Assembly: GCA_903844735.1 (NCBI GenBank)
Contig: CAIMUX010000110.1
Span: 1 to 64,000, forward strand
Source: Candidatus Eiseniibacteriota bacterium
GTDB lineage: Bacteria > Eisenbacteria > RBG-16-71-46 > CAIMUX01
Length of the DNA stretch: 64,000 nucleotides
Direction of reading: 5' to 3'
The notes beneath the pieces were generated by a model that had not been told where the DNA came from, made no database searches, and was given only the letters and a program-made list of their open reading frames with translations. Below are positions 29,591 through 38,526 of the stretch, in pieces. Position 1 is the first letter of the stretch. The number at the start of each line of letters is the position of its first letter. A program made the translations under genes and the position numbers.

Positions 29591-30031
29591 ATGGAGTTCG
29601 GACGCATACCCGGGAAGGGAATCCGGGGTTGGTCCGTGAGCCAAGGATCGGGAACGCACCGCGTGCGGGTCACGGGTCCGTCCATCATCGAGACCCTTGG
29701 TGCCAAACGCGATTTCCTCGTTCGGGTCGGGGTGCTTGGACTGACCCTCTGGGCCGCGGGAGTCATCCTTCTGGGAGACAAAGGGGTGCTCCGCCTACGC
29801 GCCCTGCGCGAACAGGCAGTAGCCATGAACAGCCGGAACCAGGCGATCGAGCAGCAGCTCAAGGAGACCAACTTCGAGTTGCAGGAGGACGCCGGGCTCA
29901 GCATGGAGCGGGTCATGCGCGAGCGGTACCGCAAGTCGCTACCGAACGAGGTCGTCTACCGGAAGGTGGTGGTTCGCCGCGATTCGGTGGCGATTTCGCC
30001 CGAAACATCTCCTAACGAAATGGGGCGTTGA
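29591..30031 (+). CDS. ftsB: FtsB/DivIC-like septum formation initiator
   Basis: A small bitopic protein: about 40 cytoplasmic residues, one membrane helix (about 45-65), then a coiled coil (LRLRALREQAVAMNSRNQAI and onward) and the short motif MERVMRERYRKSLPNEVVYR, matching the FtsB/DivIC pattern. Position directly after eno is the same as in many bacteria (eno-ftsB). It scaffolds the FtsQBL divisome complex. 146 residues. Confidence 0.88.
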   Translation: MEFGRIPGKGIRGWSVSQGSGTHRVRVTGPSIIETLGAKRDFLVRVGVLGLTLWAAGVILLGDKGVLRLRALREQAVAMNSRNQAIEQQLKETNFELQEDAGLSMERVMRERYRKSLPNEVVYRKVVVRRDSVAISPETSPNEMGR

Positions 30032-30056
30032 CAGCGCCTGGGTCGACGGGTAGTGT
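30028..30056 (+). promoter_or_regulatory. sigma-70 promoter of tRNA-fMet
   Basis: TTGACA and TAGTGT are separated by 17 nt, ending 22 nt before the tRNA. The -35 box overlaps the ftsB stop codon. Confidence 0.6.
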
Positions 30057-30078
30057 CCCTGATTCGTGAACGGTTTGG

Positions 30079-30152
<74 letters not shown>

Positions 30153-30159
30153 CATACTC

Positions 30160-30366
30160 GACAGAAGAACTCCCGGTGCTCTGTAACGCAGACGTCGGGA
30201 GTTCTCGTATCCGCAGCTCTCCCGTCCGGTCCGAGCCATAGAGAGTGAGCCCCTCCACGAACGCTCGCACCACCAGCTTCTTCTCATCCAACGACCACGG
30301 ATCCCTGAATCCACAGATCAGGCATTCATCGTGGCCATTCATTACCCGGGTTGGCGGCTCCTGCAC
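30160..30366 (-). pseudogene. remnant of a site-specific recombinase C terminus
   Basis: About 65 residues including DEKKLVVRAFVEGLTLY and TGELRIREL resemble the C-terminal segment of large serine recombinases. There is no N-terminal catalytic part. The frame runs into the tRNA antisense strand, whose translation (FEPTTFGL) is a familiar artefact. Confidence 0.45.
30166..30205. terminator. perfect 10-bp hairpin downstream of tRNA-fMet
   Basis: AGAACTCCCG and CGGGAGTTCT pair perfectly around a 20-nt loop, starting 14 nt after the tRNA. No U tract follows. It may end or process the tRNA transcript. Confidence 0.45.
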
Positions 30367-30488
30367 TCTCTGTAGTCATCAAAGGTCTCCAAAGTTACTT
30401 CGACGCAGGCTGATCCTGCAGGATGGTAACGTGTGGGCGGCCCTGTACCACCACCATAATCGCCTGGGAAAGCACCCGTTCCATCGTT

Positions 30489-31208
30489 TCAAGATAAGGA
30501 CGGCTGCGCGTGATTTCCGGGTCGCGATGAAACTCCGCCAGGAGATTCCGGAATCGACAGACAGCCTATCCCCGCGCCTGATTCACGCGGAACCTGGCTA
30601 CCCCCTGAGCCTGGCTGCTGGATCCTTGGGCCTACCCCCTGGCTTCTGGGATCACCTGGTTGGCACAGAGACGAGCATCTTCGATCGACTGCGCGGATCA
30701 GGTCGAGCGAAATCCCCATGAGCACGCTGACCACGGCGATCGTGGTCAGATAGAGCGAGAAGATCCGCCGGCCGAACTCCTTCTCGAGGACCAGAAGCGA
30801 GGCCAGATTGGTGGCCGGTCCCGCCAGCAAGAAGACCAGCGCGGCGCCTGGGCTGATCCCGGCGGCGATGAGGCCGGCCGGGAGGACCGAGCATGAACAC
30901 AGAGGCAAGGGGGTCCCGATGAGGGAGGCGATGAGAATGGGCCGCTCGCCCGAACCCCGAAGTGGATCGAGCAGCCCTCGTCTGCGCCGCAGCAGCACGT
31001 GGAGCAGCCCGGCAATCAGGAATCCGGCGAGCAGGAAGACTGCCGATTCATTCAGGATCTGCAGTATCTGAAGGGGATGGCGCTCATAGGTTGTCCAGAG
31101 CGACCGCTCGATCGACAAGCGATCGCCCGTGTAGCCCGGCCGGTGGTTCCAGATCGAGCATCTGCAGGATCGTGGGCATGATGTCAACCATTCTGGGGTT
31201 CTTCTCAT
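30489..31208 (-). pseudogene. truncated permease of the ArsP/YraQ (DUF318) family
   Basis: Residues from about 31080 down to 30690 carry three to four membrane helices and the family hallmark GTPLPLCSCSVLP followed by FLLAGPATNLASLLVLEKEF. Full-length members have about 8 helices and over 300 residues; here similarity stops after LIRAV and the rest is unrelated Ser/Pro/Gly-rich sequence. No good start codon follows the overlapping upstream gene. Probably a remnant; full relatives export metalloid- or metal-containing compounds. Confidence 0.6.
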
Positions 31209-33363
31209 CGAGCTTGCGATTGCAGAACAGAATCCCAGGAATCAGATCCGGATCGCTGGAGCAATGATCCCCCGACCAGGCCCGGCGATTGTCCTCCAGC
31301 AGATCCGGAGAGACTCCGCCCAGGGTCATCTGCCAGGAGACCCGGTAGTTCAGGCTGTTCCCGGCCCGAAGGTCGGGGATCAAATCCTTCTTGAAGCCGG
31401 GGGTGTACATCTGCTCTCTCGTCCAGACTCGGTTGACCGGCTTTTCTCCGGTGGCGCTGTCCACCAGAGCCTCCAGGCCGTCGATGATCGACCGCCGGAC
31501 CTCCTCGTATTCCGAACCGGGAGCAACAATCCCCTCCCTCTCCCGTCCAAGGAGGTTCACGTAGATGCTTCCGAGCCCCAGGGCATAGGCCTTTGTACGC
31601 GTCCAGTTCACGTGTCCGAGCAGTGCGCCGGTGTCAAAGAACTTCTCCAGCGTAGCCAGATCGCCGCTAGGCGTGTTCAACCCCATGAGGCCGTTCTGTA
31701 CAAGCCAGGTGTTGTAGTTCACGCCCCGCCTGAAGGAGGAGAATCCGTGATCAGAGAGCACGATGAGAGTGGCATCCTTGTCCAGCATCGCCCGGGTCTC
31801 GCCCACGACTTCGTCCATGGCGCGATAGGCGCGCAGGACCTCAGGGGCGAACCGGGCTGCCCGCGCAGGATCGTAGAGCGGGTGCCCGGTATCGATGAAC
31901 TGCCAGAAGAGATGGCCGATGCGGTCGGTGAAGTAGAAGATCTGGATGTAGAGATCGTCCTTCTTGTCGCTAAGGAGGCCTCGCTGGATTTCCCGGTCTT
32001 TCTGCAGAGTGAAGTACATGTCCTCTAGAAAAAGGTTCTCATCCCCCACGCCTGAGGGGAGAGACCAAGTGTCCTCCGGCCAGCCGATCGTCTTGAAGAG
32101 GCCGAAGCGCTGGCGGATCTCCTTGGCGTAGGACGGGGGCCAGGAAAAGGCGATCGGATGGCAGTCCGGGTGAAAGTTGAGCGGGGAGAGGTACAGTTCC
32201 ACCTCCGGATCGAGGCGGAGCAGCTTGAAGCGTACCAGTCCGCGCAGCGGAGAGAGCAGATCGACCAGCGGGTTCATCGGGAACTTCAGCTCAACGAAAC
32301 CGCTCCACTGACCAGGTCGGAGACGCACGGTCTGGCCGGAGACACGAATGGTGCAGGTCGAGTCGGTCACATCCAGAGCCATCGGCACGTCGAGCCGCCG
32401 CGGGACCCCCGCCTGTTTCAGCTCCGCCTCGATCTTCCGGCGCGACTCTGCCCGCGATGCGGACGGCTCCGCGGCCAGCCGGCGATCGAGCACATAGTCG
32501 TAGAAGGTCTTGTTGTAGGGACCGACGACGATCGTTTCCATTCGCCCGCGACGCCCCGGGAGCCGGACCAGCTCGAGGCTGAACTCGTTGTCTCCGGCAT
32601 GGAAGGACGGGTCTGAGGTGTAGTAGGCCGGCGTCCCGATCCGACCCCGCATGTCAGGCACGCCCAGCCCCGAGATCATCCTCCCCAAGGTGAGCCGCTC
32701 CGCGGGGAAAGTAGCCGGCACATGGATGACTTGGGCCCGCAGCCCCACCTTGTCGGCGATCTCCCACATGGTCCGACCCTGGCGGTGGTTGACCGCGTCG
32801 GGGAGCTCGATCGGCAACCACAGGTGAACGAGATATCCCGCCCCACTGCCGAGCGAGACGGCAACCACGACCGAGGTGATCCAGCGACGCGCCCGTGGGA
32901 TCCGCAGAAGACGCAGAGCGATCAGCAGAACGATCCAGGCGAACAGTCCGACAACGGCGCCGGCAAGGATGGCGTTGCGTTCACCGAAGAGGAACGTGCG
33001 GCGCGGCTCCGAGGTCATCGCGAAATCGGGGTTGTAGGTGTTGGGGTCCCGTTTGATGAAGTCGAAGATCTCGGTCGATCCGGGATCGAGGCCGGTCGCG
33101 AAGGAGGACCATGAGACCGGGGTCTGCGGTGGGTTGGTCGGCCGGAGCCGCGCGTAGCACCCCTCCTCCATGAGGGCCCGGAGGTGCGGCAGCTCCCCCT
33201 GCTTCATGTACGCCTCGACCAGCCCGGCATCGGCTCCGTCGAACCCGAGGACCACGACCTGTGGACGCGGCGGCACGCCCAAGGACGGAGTGACGGAAAG
33301 AGCCAGAAGGACAACGACCGCGACCGTGCGAAGCCTCGTGAGTGGCACCCTGGGGATTCTCAT
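31084..33363 (-). CDS. alkaline-phosphatase-superfamily phosphodiesterase/hydrolase with membrane helices
   Basis: A type I phosphodiesterase/nucleotide pyrophosphatase fold. Signal-like N terminus (about 10-30), then first metal motif VVLGFDGADAGL, probable nucleophile region in NPPQTPVSWSSFATG, and later metal motifs TDRIGHLFW and VLSDHGFSS. Two hydrophobic segments (about 135-180) interrupt the domain, so it is likely anchored in the membrane. 759 residues, longer than simple members. Last intact gene of the leftward ATPase/NifX operon; its ATG overlaps the thioesterase stop (ATGA). Substrate unknown. Confidence 0.8.
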   Translation of the reverse strand: MRIPRVPLTRLRTVAVVVLLALSVTPSLGVPPRPQVVVLGFDGADAGLVEAYMKQGELPHLRALMEEGCYARLRPTNPPQTPVSWSSFATGLDPGSTEIFDFIKRDPNTYNPDFAMTSEPRRTFLFGERNAILAGAVVGLFAWIVLLIALRLLRIPRARRWITSVVVAVSLGSGAGYLVHLWLPIELPDAVNHRQGRTMWEIADKVGLRAQVIHVPATFPAERLTLGRMISGLGVPDMRGRIGTPAYYTSDPSFHAGDNEFSLELVRLPGRRGRMETIVVGPYNKTFYDYVLDRRLAAEPSASRAESRRKIEAELKQAGVPRRLDVPMALDVTDSTCTIRVSGQTVRLRPGQWSGFVELKFPMNPLVDLLSPLRGLVRFKLLRLDPEVELYLSPLNFHPDCHPIAFSWPPSYAKEIRQRFGLFKTIGWPEDTWSLPSGVGDENLFLEDMYFTLQKDREIQRGLLSDKKDDLYIQIFYFTDRIGHLFWQFIDTGHPLYDPARAARFAPEVLRAYRAMDEVVGETRAMLDKDATLIVLSDHGFSSFRRGVNYNTWLVQNGLMGLNTPSGDLATLEKFFDTGALLGHVNWTRTKAYALGLGSIYVNLLGREREGIVAPGSEYEEVRRSIIDGLEALVDSATGEKPVNRVWTREQMYTPGFKKDLIPDLRAGNSLNYRVSWQMTLGGVSPDLLEDNRRAWSGDHCSSDPDLIPGILFCNRKLDEKNPRMVDIMPTILQMLDLEPPAGLHGRSLVDRAVALDNL

Positions 33364-33830
33364 GTCGCCGAACCTTCTACCGGGGCCCGGCGACCCCGCC
33401 GGGAACTGCGGCGCATCAGGAATTTCGCCTCACCCCAGGCCATCACGCGATCTCCCTGGATGATCTCGGCCTTGAGCTGGTAGAGGGGCGCCCGCATGGA
33501 GACGATCCAGGCCCGCACGCCGACCACTTCCTTGGCCGAGACCGGTTCCACGAACCGCACATGCAGATCCGCCGTCACCGCCTGCACCTCGCGATGGAAC
33601 AGGCAGTGTGTCATGGCTGCGTCGAGGAGGGCCGAGATGACGCCTCCGTGAAGCATGCCCTCATATCCCTGGAGACCGGCGTTGGGCTGCACCGTTCCGT
33701 GGACGCTGGTTCCCTGCCCTGGATGAAAGGAGAGGCCCCACGACCCCGGGTTCCCTTGGCCACAGAGGAGGCAGTGAGCATGTCCGTTGCGTACGCTGAG
33801 GGTGATCGGCTGGTCAGTGTCTACACGCAT
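33360..33830 (-). CDS. PaaI-like hotdog thioesterase
   Basis: A hotdog-fold acyl-CoA thioesterase-like protein. The central helix segment GMLHGGVISALLDAAMTHCL and the strand TADLHVRFVEPV are typical of the PaaI/YbgC-type 4HBT group. A Cys-x2-Cys pair (HCLLCGQGNPGSWGL) near the N terminus is shared by a subgroup. Overlaps both neighbours by a few bases, so translationally coupled. Substrate unknown. Confidence 0.8.
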   Translation of the reverse strand: MRVDTDQPITLSVRNGHAHCLLCGQGNPGSWGLSFHPGQGTSVHGTVQPNAGLQGYEGMLHGGVISALLDAAMTHCLFHREVQAVTADLHVRFVEPVSAKEVVGVRAWIVSMRAPLYQLKAEIIQGDRVMAWGEAKFLMRRSSRRGRRAPVEGSAT

Positions 33831-34339
33831 CCCGGCCCACCTCCAGAAGTTCCGCGAGCAAGTCGCTCGCCCGACCGGCCGACGTGCCCGCCTTCCGGTC
33901 CTGCCCCCCGCGCGTCGTCCCAGGAAGCTCCGACCCCACCTCGTCCCGGCCCGCGCAGTCCGTACTCCAGAAGATCCGCGCAGGCCGCCTGCAGGGTGTC
34001 AGCGGCCAGGAGGGCGCAGTGTTCAATCTCCCGAGGGAGCCCCCCGAGGGCATTCAGGATCTCCTTCTGCCCCACAGCGGCCGCATCCTTCAGAGGCATT
34101 CCCTCGGCCAGGCACGTCGCCATGCTTCCGCAGGCAAGGGAGGAGCCGCAACCGTCGGTGGTGAACGCCACCCTCGTGATCCTGCCGTCTTCCAGGCGTA
34201 CCCAGAATTCCATGGTATCCCCGCAGGGTCCCGTGATGCGCGCGCTGCCCGAAGCGCCCTCGAGAGGGCCGAAGTTCCGCGGATGCCTCGCATGGTCGAG
34301 AACCGTTGCGGTGATCTCCCGAGAGTCCTCTGTCTGCAT
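33821..34339 (-). CDS. IscU/NifU N-terminal-like Fe-S scaffold protein
   Basis: Scaffold proteins assemble Fe-S clusters on three cysteines. Present are DHARHPRNFGPLEGA (cluster-transfer start), ITGPCGDTMEFWV, TTDGCGSSLACGS and EHCALLAADTL, matching the IscU cysteine positions. The normal domain ends near residue 125; about 45 further residues are Gly-rich and without similarity. ATG with AGGAGG 8 nt upstream. Sits between a ferredoxin-ATPase gene and a thioesterase, all co-oriented, which supports a role in metallocluster assembly. Confidence 0.88.
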   Translation of the reverse strand: MQTEDSREITATVLDHARHPRNFGPLEGASGSARITGPCGDTMEFWVRLEDGRITRVAFTTDGCGSSLACGSMATCLAEGMPLKDAAAVGQKEILNALGGLPREIEHCALLAADTLQAACADLLEYGLRGPGRGGVGASWDDARGAGPEGGHVGRSGERLARGTSGGGPGCV

Positions 34340-34349
34340 TCCCGTCCTC

Positions 34350-35267
34350 CTAGACTTCCAGGTTCGCCCACACCCTGCGTATGTCGGTCGCCGCCGGCGA
34401 GTTCGACTCGGCCACCGCCGTTTCCTGCATCTGGGCCAGGGTGACCGCCCGGTCGTAACGGATCCGCCCGGCAACACGGGCCCCCGCCTCCCGGGCCTCC
34501 GCCCCGATCCGCTCCGTCATCTCGGGGTTCAGATCCCACCGGTTCACGCACACCATCGCCGGCACTGCAAAGTGCCGAGTGAGGGAAAGAACCCGCGCGA
34601 GATCGTGGGCACCCGACACCGTCGGTTCGGTTACCACGAGCACGAGGGACGCGCCTCCGATCGAAGCAATCACCGGACAGCCGAGGCCGGGTGGGCCGTC
34701 GACAACGATCGTTGTGCGGCCGGACTCCTCGGCGATCCGCCGGGCCTCTCGCCGCACGATGGAGACCAGCTTCCCCGAGTTCTCTCCCCCCACCCCCAGG
34801 CGGGCGTGGACCATCGGGCCGCATCGGGTGTCCGAGATCATCCACTCGCCACAAGTTCGTTCGAGCAGGTCGATCGCCCCGGCCGGGCATACCAGTTGGC
34901 AGACCCCGCACCCTTCACAGGAGAACGGATCGACCCGTAGGGCGATACCGGCCGGACCGGTCGCGAACGACGCCGCAACATCTCCGAGCCTCACCTTCCC
35001 CGCGCGATCATCCGGCACGATTGCGCCGAACCGGCAGCTCTCGGCGCACGCACCGCACCGCCGACATGCGTCAGGGCGGATCCGCGCCTCGCGCCCGCTG
35101 CGGAACTCATGCCGTTCCCGTATGGACGGCGCCAGCACCAGGTGGAGATCGGCCGCATCTACGTCGCAGTCGGCGATCACGGGACGATCCGCCAGGATCG
35201 CGAACGACGCGGCCACGCTCGTCTTCCCCGTCCCTCCCTTGCCGCTGATGATGACCAACTCCTTCAC
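34350..35267 (-). CDS. MinD-type P-loop ATPase with inserted ferredoxin domain (copy 1)
   Basis: SIMIBI/ParA-MinD fold with deviant Walker A ISGKGGTGKTS, switch ADCDVDAAD and IVVDGPPGLGCPVIAS. An inserted 2[4Fe-4S] ferredoxin (about 65-125) has CRRCGACAESC and CEGCGVCQLVC. Relatives (COG1149) occur in anaerobes beside NifX-like proteins and belong to the orange-protein complex of Desulfovibrio. GTG start supported by GAGGGGG 9 nt upstream. 305 residues. Part of a long leftward operon controlled by a putative sigma-54 promoter. Confidence 0.92.
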   Translation of the reverse strand: MKELVIISGKGGTGKTSVAASFAILADRPVIADCDVDAADLHLVLAPSIRERHEFRSGREARIRPDACRRCGACAESCRFGAIVPDDRAGKVRLGDVAASFATGPAGIALRVDPFSCEGCGVCQLVCPAGAIDLLERTCGEWMISDTRCGPMVHARLGVGGENSGKLVSIVRREARRIAEESGRTTIVVDGPPGLGCPVIASIGGASLVLVVTEPTVSGAHDLARVLSLTRHFAVPAMVCVNRWDLNPEMTERIGAEAREAGARVAGRIRYDRAVTLAQMQETAVAESNSPAATDIRRVWANLEV

Positions 35268-35278
35268 GCTTGTCCCCC

Positions 35279-36034
35279 TCAGTGAAGATGGCCCTGACCC
35301 GTGAGCTGCAGCAGGCCGATCGTTCCCACCCCGGCCACGATCAGGACCAGTTCCCACGCGAGGGCATGCAATCCGGACACCTCACGACGGCCCGGGATGA
35401 GGTCGGCCAAAGCGATGTAGAGGAAGCTCGCGGCCGAGAGCGCGAGGAGATACGGAACGAACTGGCGCAGCGGCGCCAGGAGGACATAGGCGAGCACCGC
35501 TCCGAGCAGGGCGGCCAGGCTTGAGAGGGCATTGAACAGAAACGCCCGCCGCCGGGTGTAGCCGCTTGCGAGGAGGATCGCGAAGTCGCCGACTTCCTGG
35601 GGCACCTCGTGCGCGATCACCGCTACGGACGTGGTGATGCCCAACGGGACCGACGTCGCAAATGCCACCGCGATGGCCACGCCGTCCACGAAGTTATGGA
35701 GGGAGTCCCCGATCAGGATCAACGTGCCGGCCTGAGAGTGGATATCGCAGCGGCGCTGGTGACAGTGGCGCCAGATCGCCAGCTTCTCCAGGATGAAGAA
35801 GAGGATGATCCCGGCCAGGATCGCCCCGAGCGCCGTCCGAGTGGAGAGATGGTGCAACGCCTGGGGAATCATACCGAAGAAGGCCGCCCCCAGGAGCGTA
35901 CCGATGGCATACGGGATGAGGTATCGGGTCAACCCGTCCAGGTGCCGGGAGGGGAAACAGAGAACGAGGCCGGCAAGGCCGACGGAGACCAGCGAGCCGA
36001 GCAAGGTGAAGACGACGATCAGCAGAAGAATCAT
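35279..36034 (-). CDS. ZIP family divalent metal transporter (copy 1)
   Basis: Eight membrane helices with the ZIP metal motifs in helices 4 and 5: SLHNFVDGVAIA and IAHEVPQEVGDFAI. A loop WRHCHQRRCDIH rich in His/Cys lies before helix 4. Imports Zn2+, Fe2+ or similar ions. Its start overlaps the stop of the second ferredoxin ATPase (ATGA), so metal import is made together with the cluster ATPases. Confidence 0.92.
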   Translation of the reverse strand: MILLLIVVFTLLGSLVSVGLAGLVLCFPSRHLDGLTRYLIPYAIGTLLGAAFFGMIPQALHHLSTRTALGAILAGIILFFILEKLAIWRHCHQRRCDIHSQAGTLILIGDSLHNFVDGVAIAVAFATSVPLGITTSVAVIAHEVPQEVGDFAILLASGYTRRRAFLFNALSSLAALLGAVLAYVLLAPLRQFVPYLLALSAASFLYIALADLIPGRREVSGLHALAWELVLIVAGVGTIGLLQLTGQGHLH

Positions 36035-36882
36035 CGTGCCGCCGTCCCTTCCGCCTGCTGTACCAGCCGGTCCAGGAATCCAGCGAAGATCCCGCGGTAT
36101 TCCGGGAGAGCGTCCACTACCAACTCTCCCCGAGAGCAGACCTCGGCGATCCGCCGATCCTCGGGGATCTCCAGGAGGATCGGGATCCCCTCATGACGGC
36201 AGAAGGCGTGCACCCTGTCGTCGCCGATCCCCATCCGATTCACCGCCACTCCGAAGGGAAGCCCCAGCTTTCGAGCCAGCTCGACGATCAGTCGCAGGTC
36301 GTGGAGGCCGAAGGGAGTCGGCTCGGTCACGAGGGCCACGTAGTCCACTCCCCGCAAGGCGGATACGACCGGGCAGGAGGTGCCTGGAGGCGCGTCAAGG
36401 ACGGCCAGGCGGTTTTTCCGCAGGTGAGCCTTAACCCGCCTGATGAGGGGCGGCGCGTTCGGCACCCCCACGTCGAGCCGGCCCTGAATCAGGGTCACTT
36501 CACCAGAAACCACCACCTCGACCACCCCGATCCGTCGCTCGATCTCCCGGATGGCCTGCCTCGGGCAGACCCGCAGACAGCCTCCGCACCCGTGGCACAG
36601 CTCTGGAAAGACGAGTGGTGTCGCCTTCAACCCGACGATGGCATGGCACGCACAGAACCGGCTGCAGGCGCCGCAGCCGTCGCAGAGGACCGGGTCAATC
36701 TCAGGGACGGGGACGCACACTGTCTCCAGCAGGCGCGGGGTACCCCTGAGGAAGAGATGATCATTCGGCTCTTCCACGTCGCAGTCCAGGAGCTGCGCCG
36801 GCAGACCCGCCGCCTTGACCAGATTCACGGAGACGGTGGTTTTGCCCGTCCCGCCCTTTCCGGAAGCGACTGCGATGATCAC
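36031..36882 (-). CDS. MinD-type P-loop ATPase with inserted ferredoxin domain (copy 2)
   Basis: Walker A ASGKGGTGKTT, LDCDVEEPNDHLF, inserted ferredoxin with CDGCGACSRFC and CHGCGGCLRVC, then VLDAPPGTSCPVVSALRGVD and TEPTPFGLHDL. 283 residues. Paralogous to the copy encoded just downstream; the pair matches the two ATPases usually found together in ORP-type loci. Probably couples ATP hydrolysis to transfer of a metal cluster or electrons. Confidence 0.93.
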   Translation of the reverse strand: MIIAVASGKGGTGKTTVSVNLVKAAGLPAQLLDCDVEEPNDHLFLRGTPRLLETVCVPVPEIDPVLCDGCGACSRFCACHAIVGLKATPLVFPELCHGCGGCLRVCPRQAIREIERRIGVVEVVVSGEVTLIQGRLDVGVPNAPPLIRRVKAHLRKNRLAVLDAPPGTSCPVVSALRGVDYVALVTEPTPFGLHDLRLIVELARKLGLPFGVAVNRMGIGDDRVHAFCRHEGIPILLEIPEDRRIAEVCSRGELVVDALPEYRGIFAGFLDRLVQQAEGTAAR

Positions 36883-36949
36883 GAAACGACCTCAACCTCC
36901 CGATCCGCGCGTCGGCAGCCGGCCGCGGTTTCACCCGTGTCTCGCACCT

Positions 36950-37312
36950 CTAGGCCCAGTGACCCTCAACGTCCGCCGATTTCGTCGGCCGCAGGTCCCC
37001 CGCTCGGAAGGCCTCCAGCGCGGCGGACACCGTGGCGGCGTCAGTGGTGAAGACCTGGATCCCAGCCGCGGCGAGAACCCGAAACGCCTTGGGCCCGCAG
37101 TGCCCGGTCACGAGCGCCTTTGCGCCGGATCTGACCACAGCTTCAGCCGCCTGGATTCCGGCGCCCTGAGTCGCCTCCACGTTCTGCCGGTTGTCGAGTA
37201 TCTCGACGGTGTCGTGATCCTGGTCATAGATCAAATAGCGCGGCGCCCGCCCGAAGCGCCCCTCAAGGGGCGCTTCCAGGCTGTTCCCCGAAGTCGTGAA
37301 CACGATCTTCAC
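36950..37312 (-). CDS. NifX/NafY-like dinitrogenase Fe-Mo cofactor-binding family protein
   Basis: A 120-residue single domain of the NifX/NafY/orange-protein (COG1433) group: MKIVFTTSGNSLEAPLEGRF, YLIYDQDHDTVEILDN, and ALVTGHCGPKAFRVLAAAGI. These bind molybdenum-, iron- or copper-containing clusters. No nitrogenase genes are nearby, so an ORP-like role is more likely. Begins just upstream of the ferredoxin ATPase on the same strand. Confidence 0.9.
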   Translation of the reverse strand: MKIVFTTSGNSLEAPLEGRFGRAPRYLIYDQDHDTVEILDNRQNVEATQGAGIQAAEAVVRSGAKALVTGHCGPKAFRVLAAAGIQVFTTDAATVSAALEAFRAGDLRPTKSADVEGHWA

Positions 37313-37444
37313 AGGGCATCTCCTTTCCCAAGTCCCAGGTTGGCCGTCTGCTCGGAGCCTCCGACGGCCGCTGGGTCAACCGTATGGCCCGCTGGCCGAA
37401 GTACGGCCGATCGAGGGATGTCTGATGACACTCCACCCTTTACT

Positions 37445-37825
37445 TCACGACCCCTGAGCAGCACCGCACGCGAGTTCTCCGAGCCGCTTCTGGATCGCGT
37501 CCAGCTCCGACTGCAGGGCTTTGGCCTGCCCGGAGAGGAACTCCCTCTCCGAGCCCGGGTCGACCGCTCCGGACGGATCGGTGCCCTGGCGCAACCAGCC
37601 CGGCAGGCCGGTGGCGTGGAAGCAGTGACGCCACCCGCGGTGACCTCCGCCACGCCCCCACGCTCTGCCTTCGGACGACCTAAATCCGCGGCCCCCGCCT
37701 GCGCCGCGCCCCAAGCCAGGCAACGGGTTGGTATAGCCCGGCATCCTGGATCCCGCGCAGTAGCCCGCGGCCCGTCCGGTCCTTGGCCCCACTCCCATCG
37801 GCCCGCTCCTATCTCCTCCCGGCAT
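37445..37825 (-). CDS. DUF5320 family protein
   Basis: Starts with the family signature MPGGDRSGPMGVGPRTGRAA followed by GYCAG, a Gly/Arg/aromatic-rich middle, and a C-terminal coiled-coil segment (GQAKALQSELDAIQKRLGEL). DUF5320 proteins accompany NifX-like and ferredoxin-ATPase genes in anaerobes; function unknown. ATG is 7 nt from AGGAGG. 126 residues. Confidence 0.85.
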   Translation of the reverse strand: MPGGDRSGPMGVGPRTGRAAGYCAGSRMPGYTNPLPGLGRGAGGGRGFRSSEGRAWGRGGGHRGWRHCFHATGLPGWLRQGTDPSGAVDPGSEREFLSGQAKALQSELDAIQKRLGELACGAAQGS

Positions 37826-37875
37826 GACCAAGCCTCCTTTTTCGTTGAATGCGCTCGGTAACCGTCCGCCGTCCG

Positions 37876-38490
37876 TCAGCGCCGAACAAGGGCCGACCCG
37901 CAGTCCGGGCACCGGCTCTGGGTGCAGGGAACACCCTGCGTGTGCGGCTCTTCGTGCCCGCAAGACGGGCAAACGCAGTGTCCTGCCGGACCCTTGGCGA
38001 AGCCTCCGGCCATGCGGCTTCCGCGGCCTCCGGTTGGACGGCCTTGGCCTCGGCCTTTTCCTGAACCCCCACTAGCTTCCGGTTGTTCTTTTTCGTTCAC
38101 GACCACTTCCTTCTCTCCGAAATTGCGCTCCCCCCGCCGCCGACGATGTCTTCCGCTCTGGCACCCCGGCATCGCGTGGGCAGCTTCCGCCAATCGATCC
38201 TCCAAGAGCGCCCGGATGACGCCCGGCAGATCGCCGATCACGAACGGGACGACACAGATGCCGTAGGCTTCAACAATGGCCCGGATCGGCCGCGAGATCG
38301 CGCCGCAGACCAGGAGATTGACGCCGAGTTCCGCCAGGCGAAGCGCTTTCTCAGCCGGCGTGAACCCTCCCACCGTCTCCTCGGCTTCGGCCACCACCCG
38401 CCCCGAGTCGATCTCAAGGAAACGGATCTGGCCGACGACATCGAAAACCGGTGCGATCCGCCCGTTCCAGGTTGGGAGTGCAGCTTTCAT
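37876..38490 (-). CDS. NifX-like domain fused to a C-terminal zinc ribbon
   Basis: Residues 1-110 are a NifX/orange-protein domain (MKAALPTWNGRIAPVFDVVG, FLEIDSGRVVAEAE, ALRLAELGVNLLVCGAISRP). A basic linker with Gly/Arg repeats follows. The last 35 residues hold two Cys pairs, CPSCGHEEPHTQ and CPDCGSALV, a zinc ribbon. First gene of the long leftward operon, 26 nt after the expected start of a sigma-54 transcript. 204 residues. Confidence 0.87.
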   Translation of the reverse strand: MKAALPTWNGRIAPVFDVVGQIRFLEIDSGRVVAEAEETVGGFTPAEKALRLAELGVNLLVCGAISRPIRAIVEAYGICVVPFVIGDLPGVIRALLEDRLAEAAHAMPGCQSGRHRRRRGERNFGEKEVVVNEKEQPEASGGSGKGRGQGRPTGGRGSRMAGGFAKGPAGHCVCPSCGHEEPHTQGVPCTQSRCPDCGSALVRR

Positions 38491-38526
38491 GACCTCGGGC
38501 TTCCTCTTCGTTCCCGAGTTCGTCGG

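Noticed and set aside
30651-30667. Plus-strand TGGCAC ... GC near 30,651 as sigma-54 promoter
   Set aside because: Spacing is 11 instead of 10 nt and no gene follows.
36950-37312. Nitrogenase locus, because of NifX-like proteins
   Set aside because: No nifHDK, nifE/N or nifB; ORP-type context fits better.
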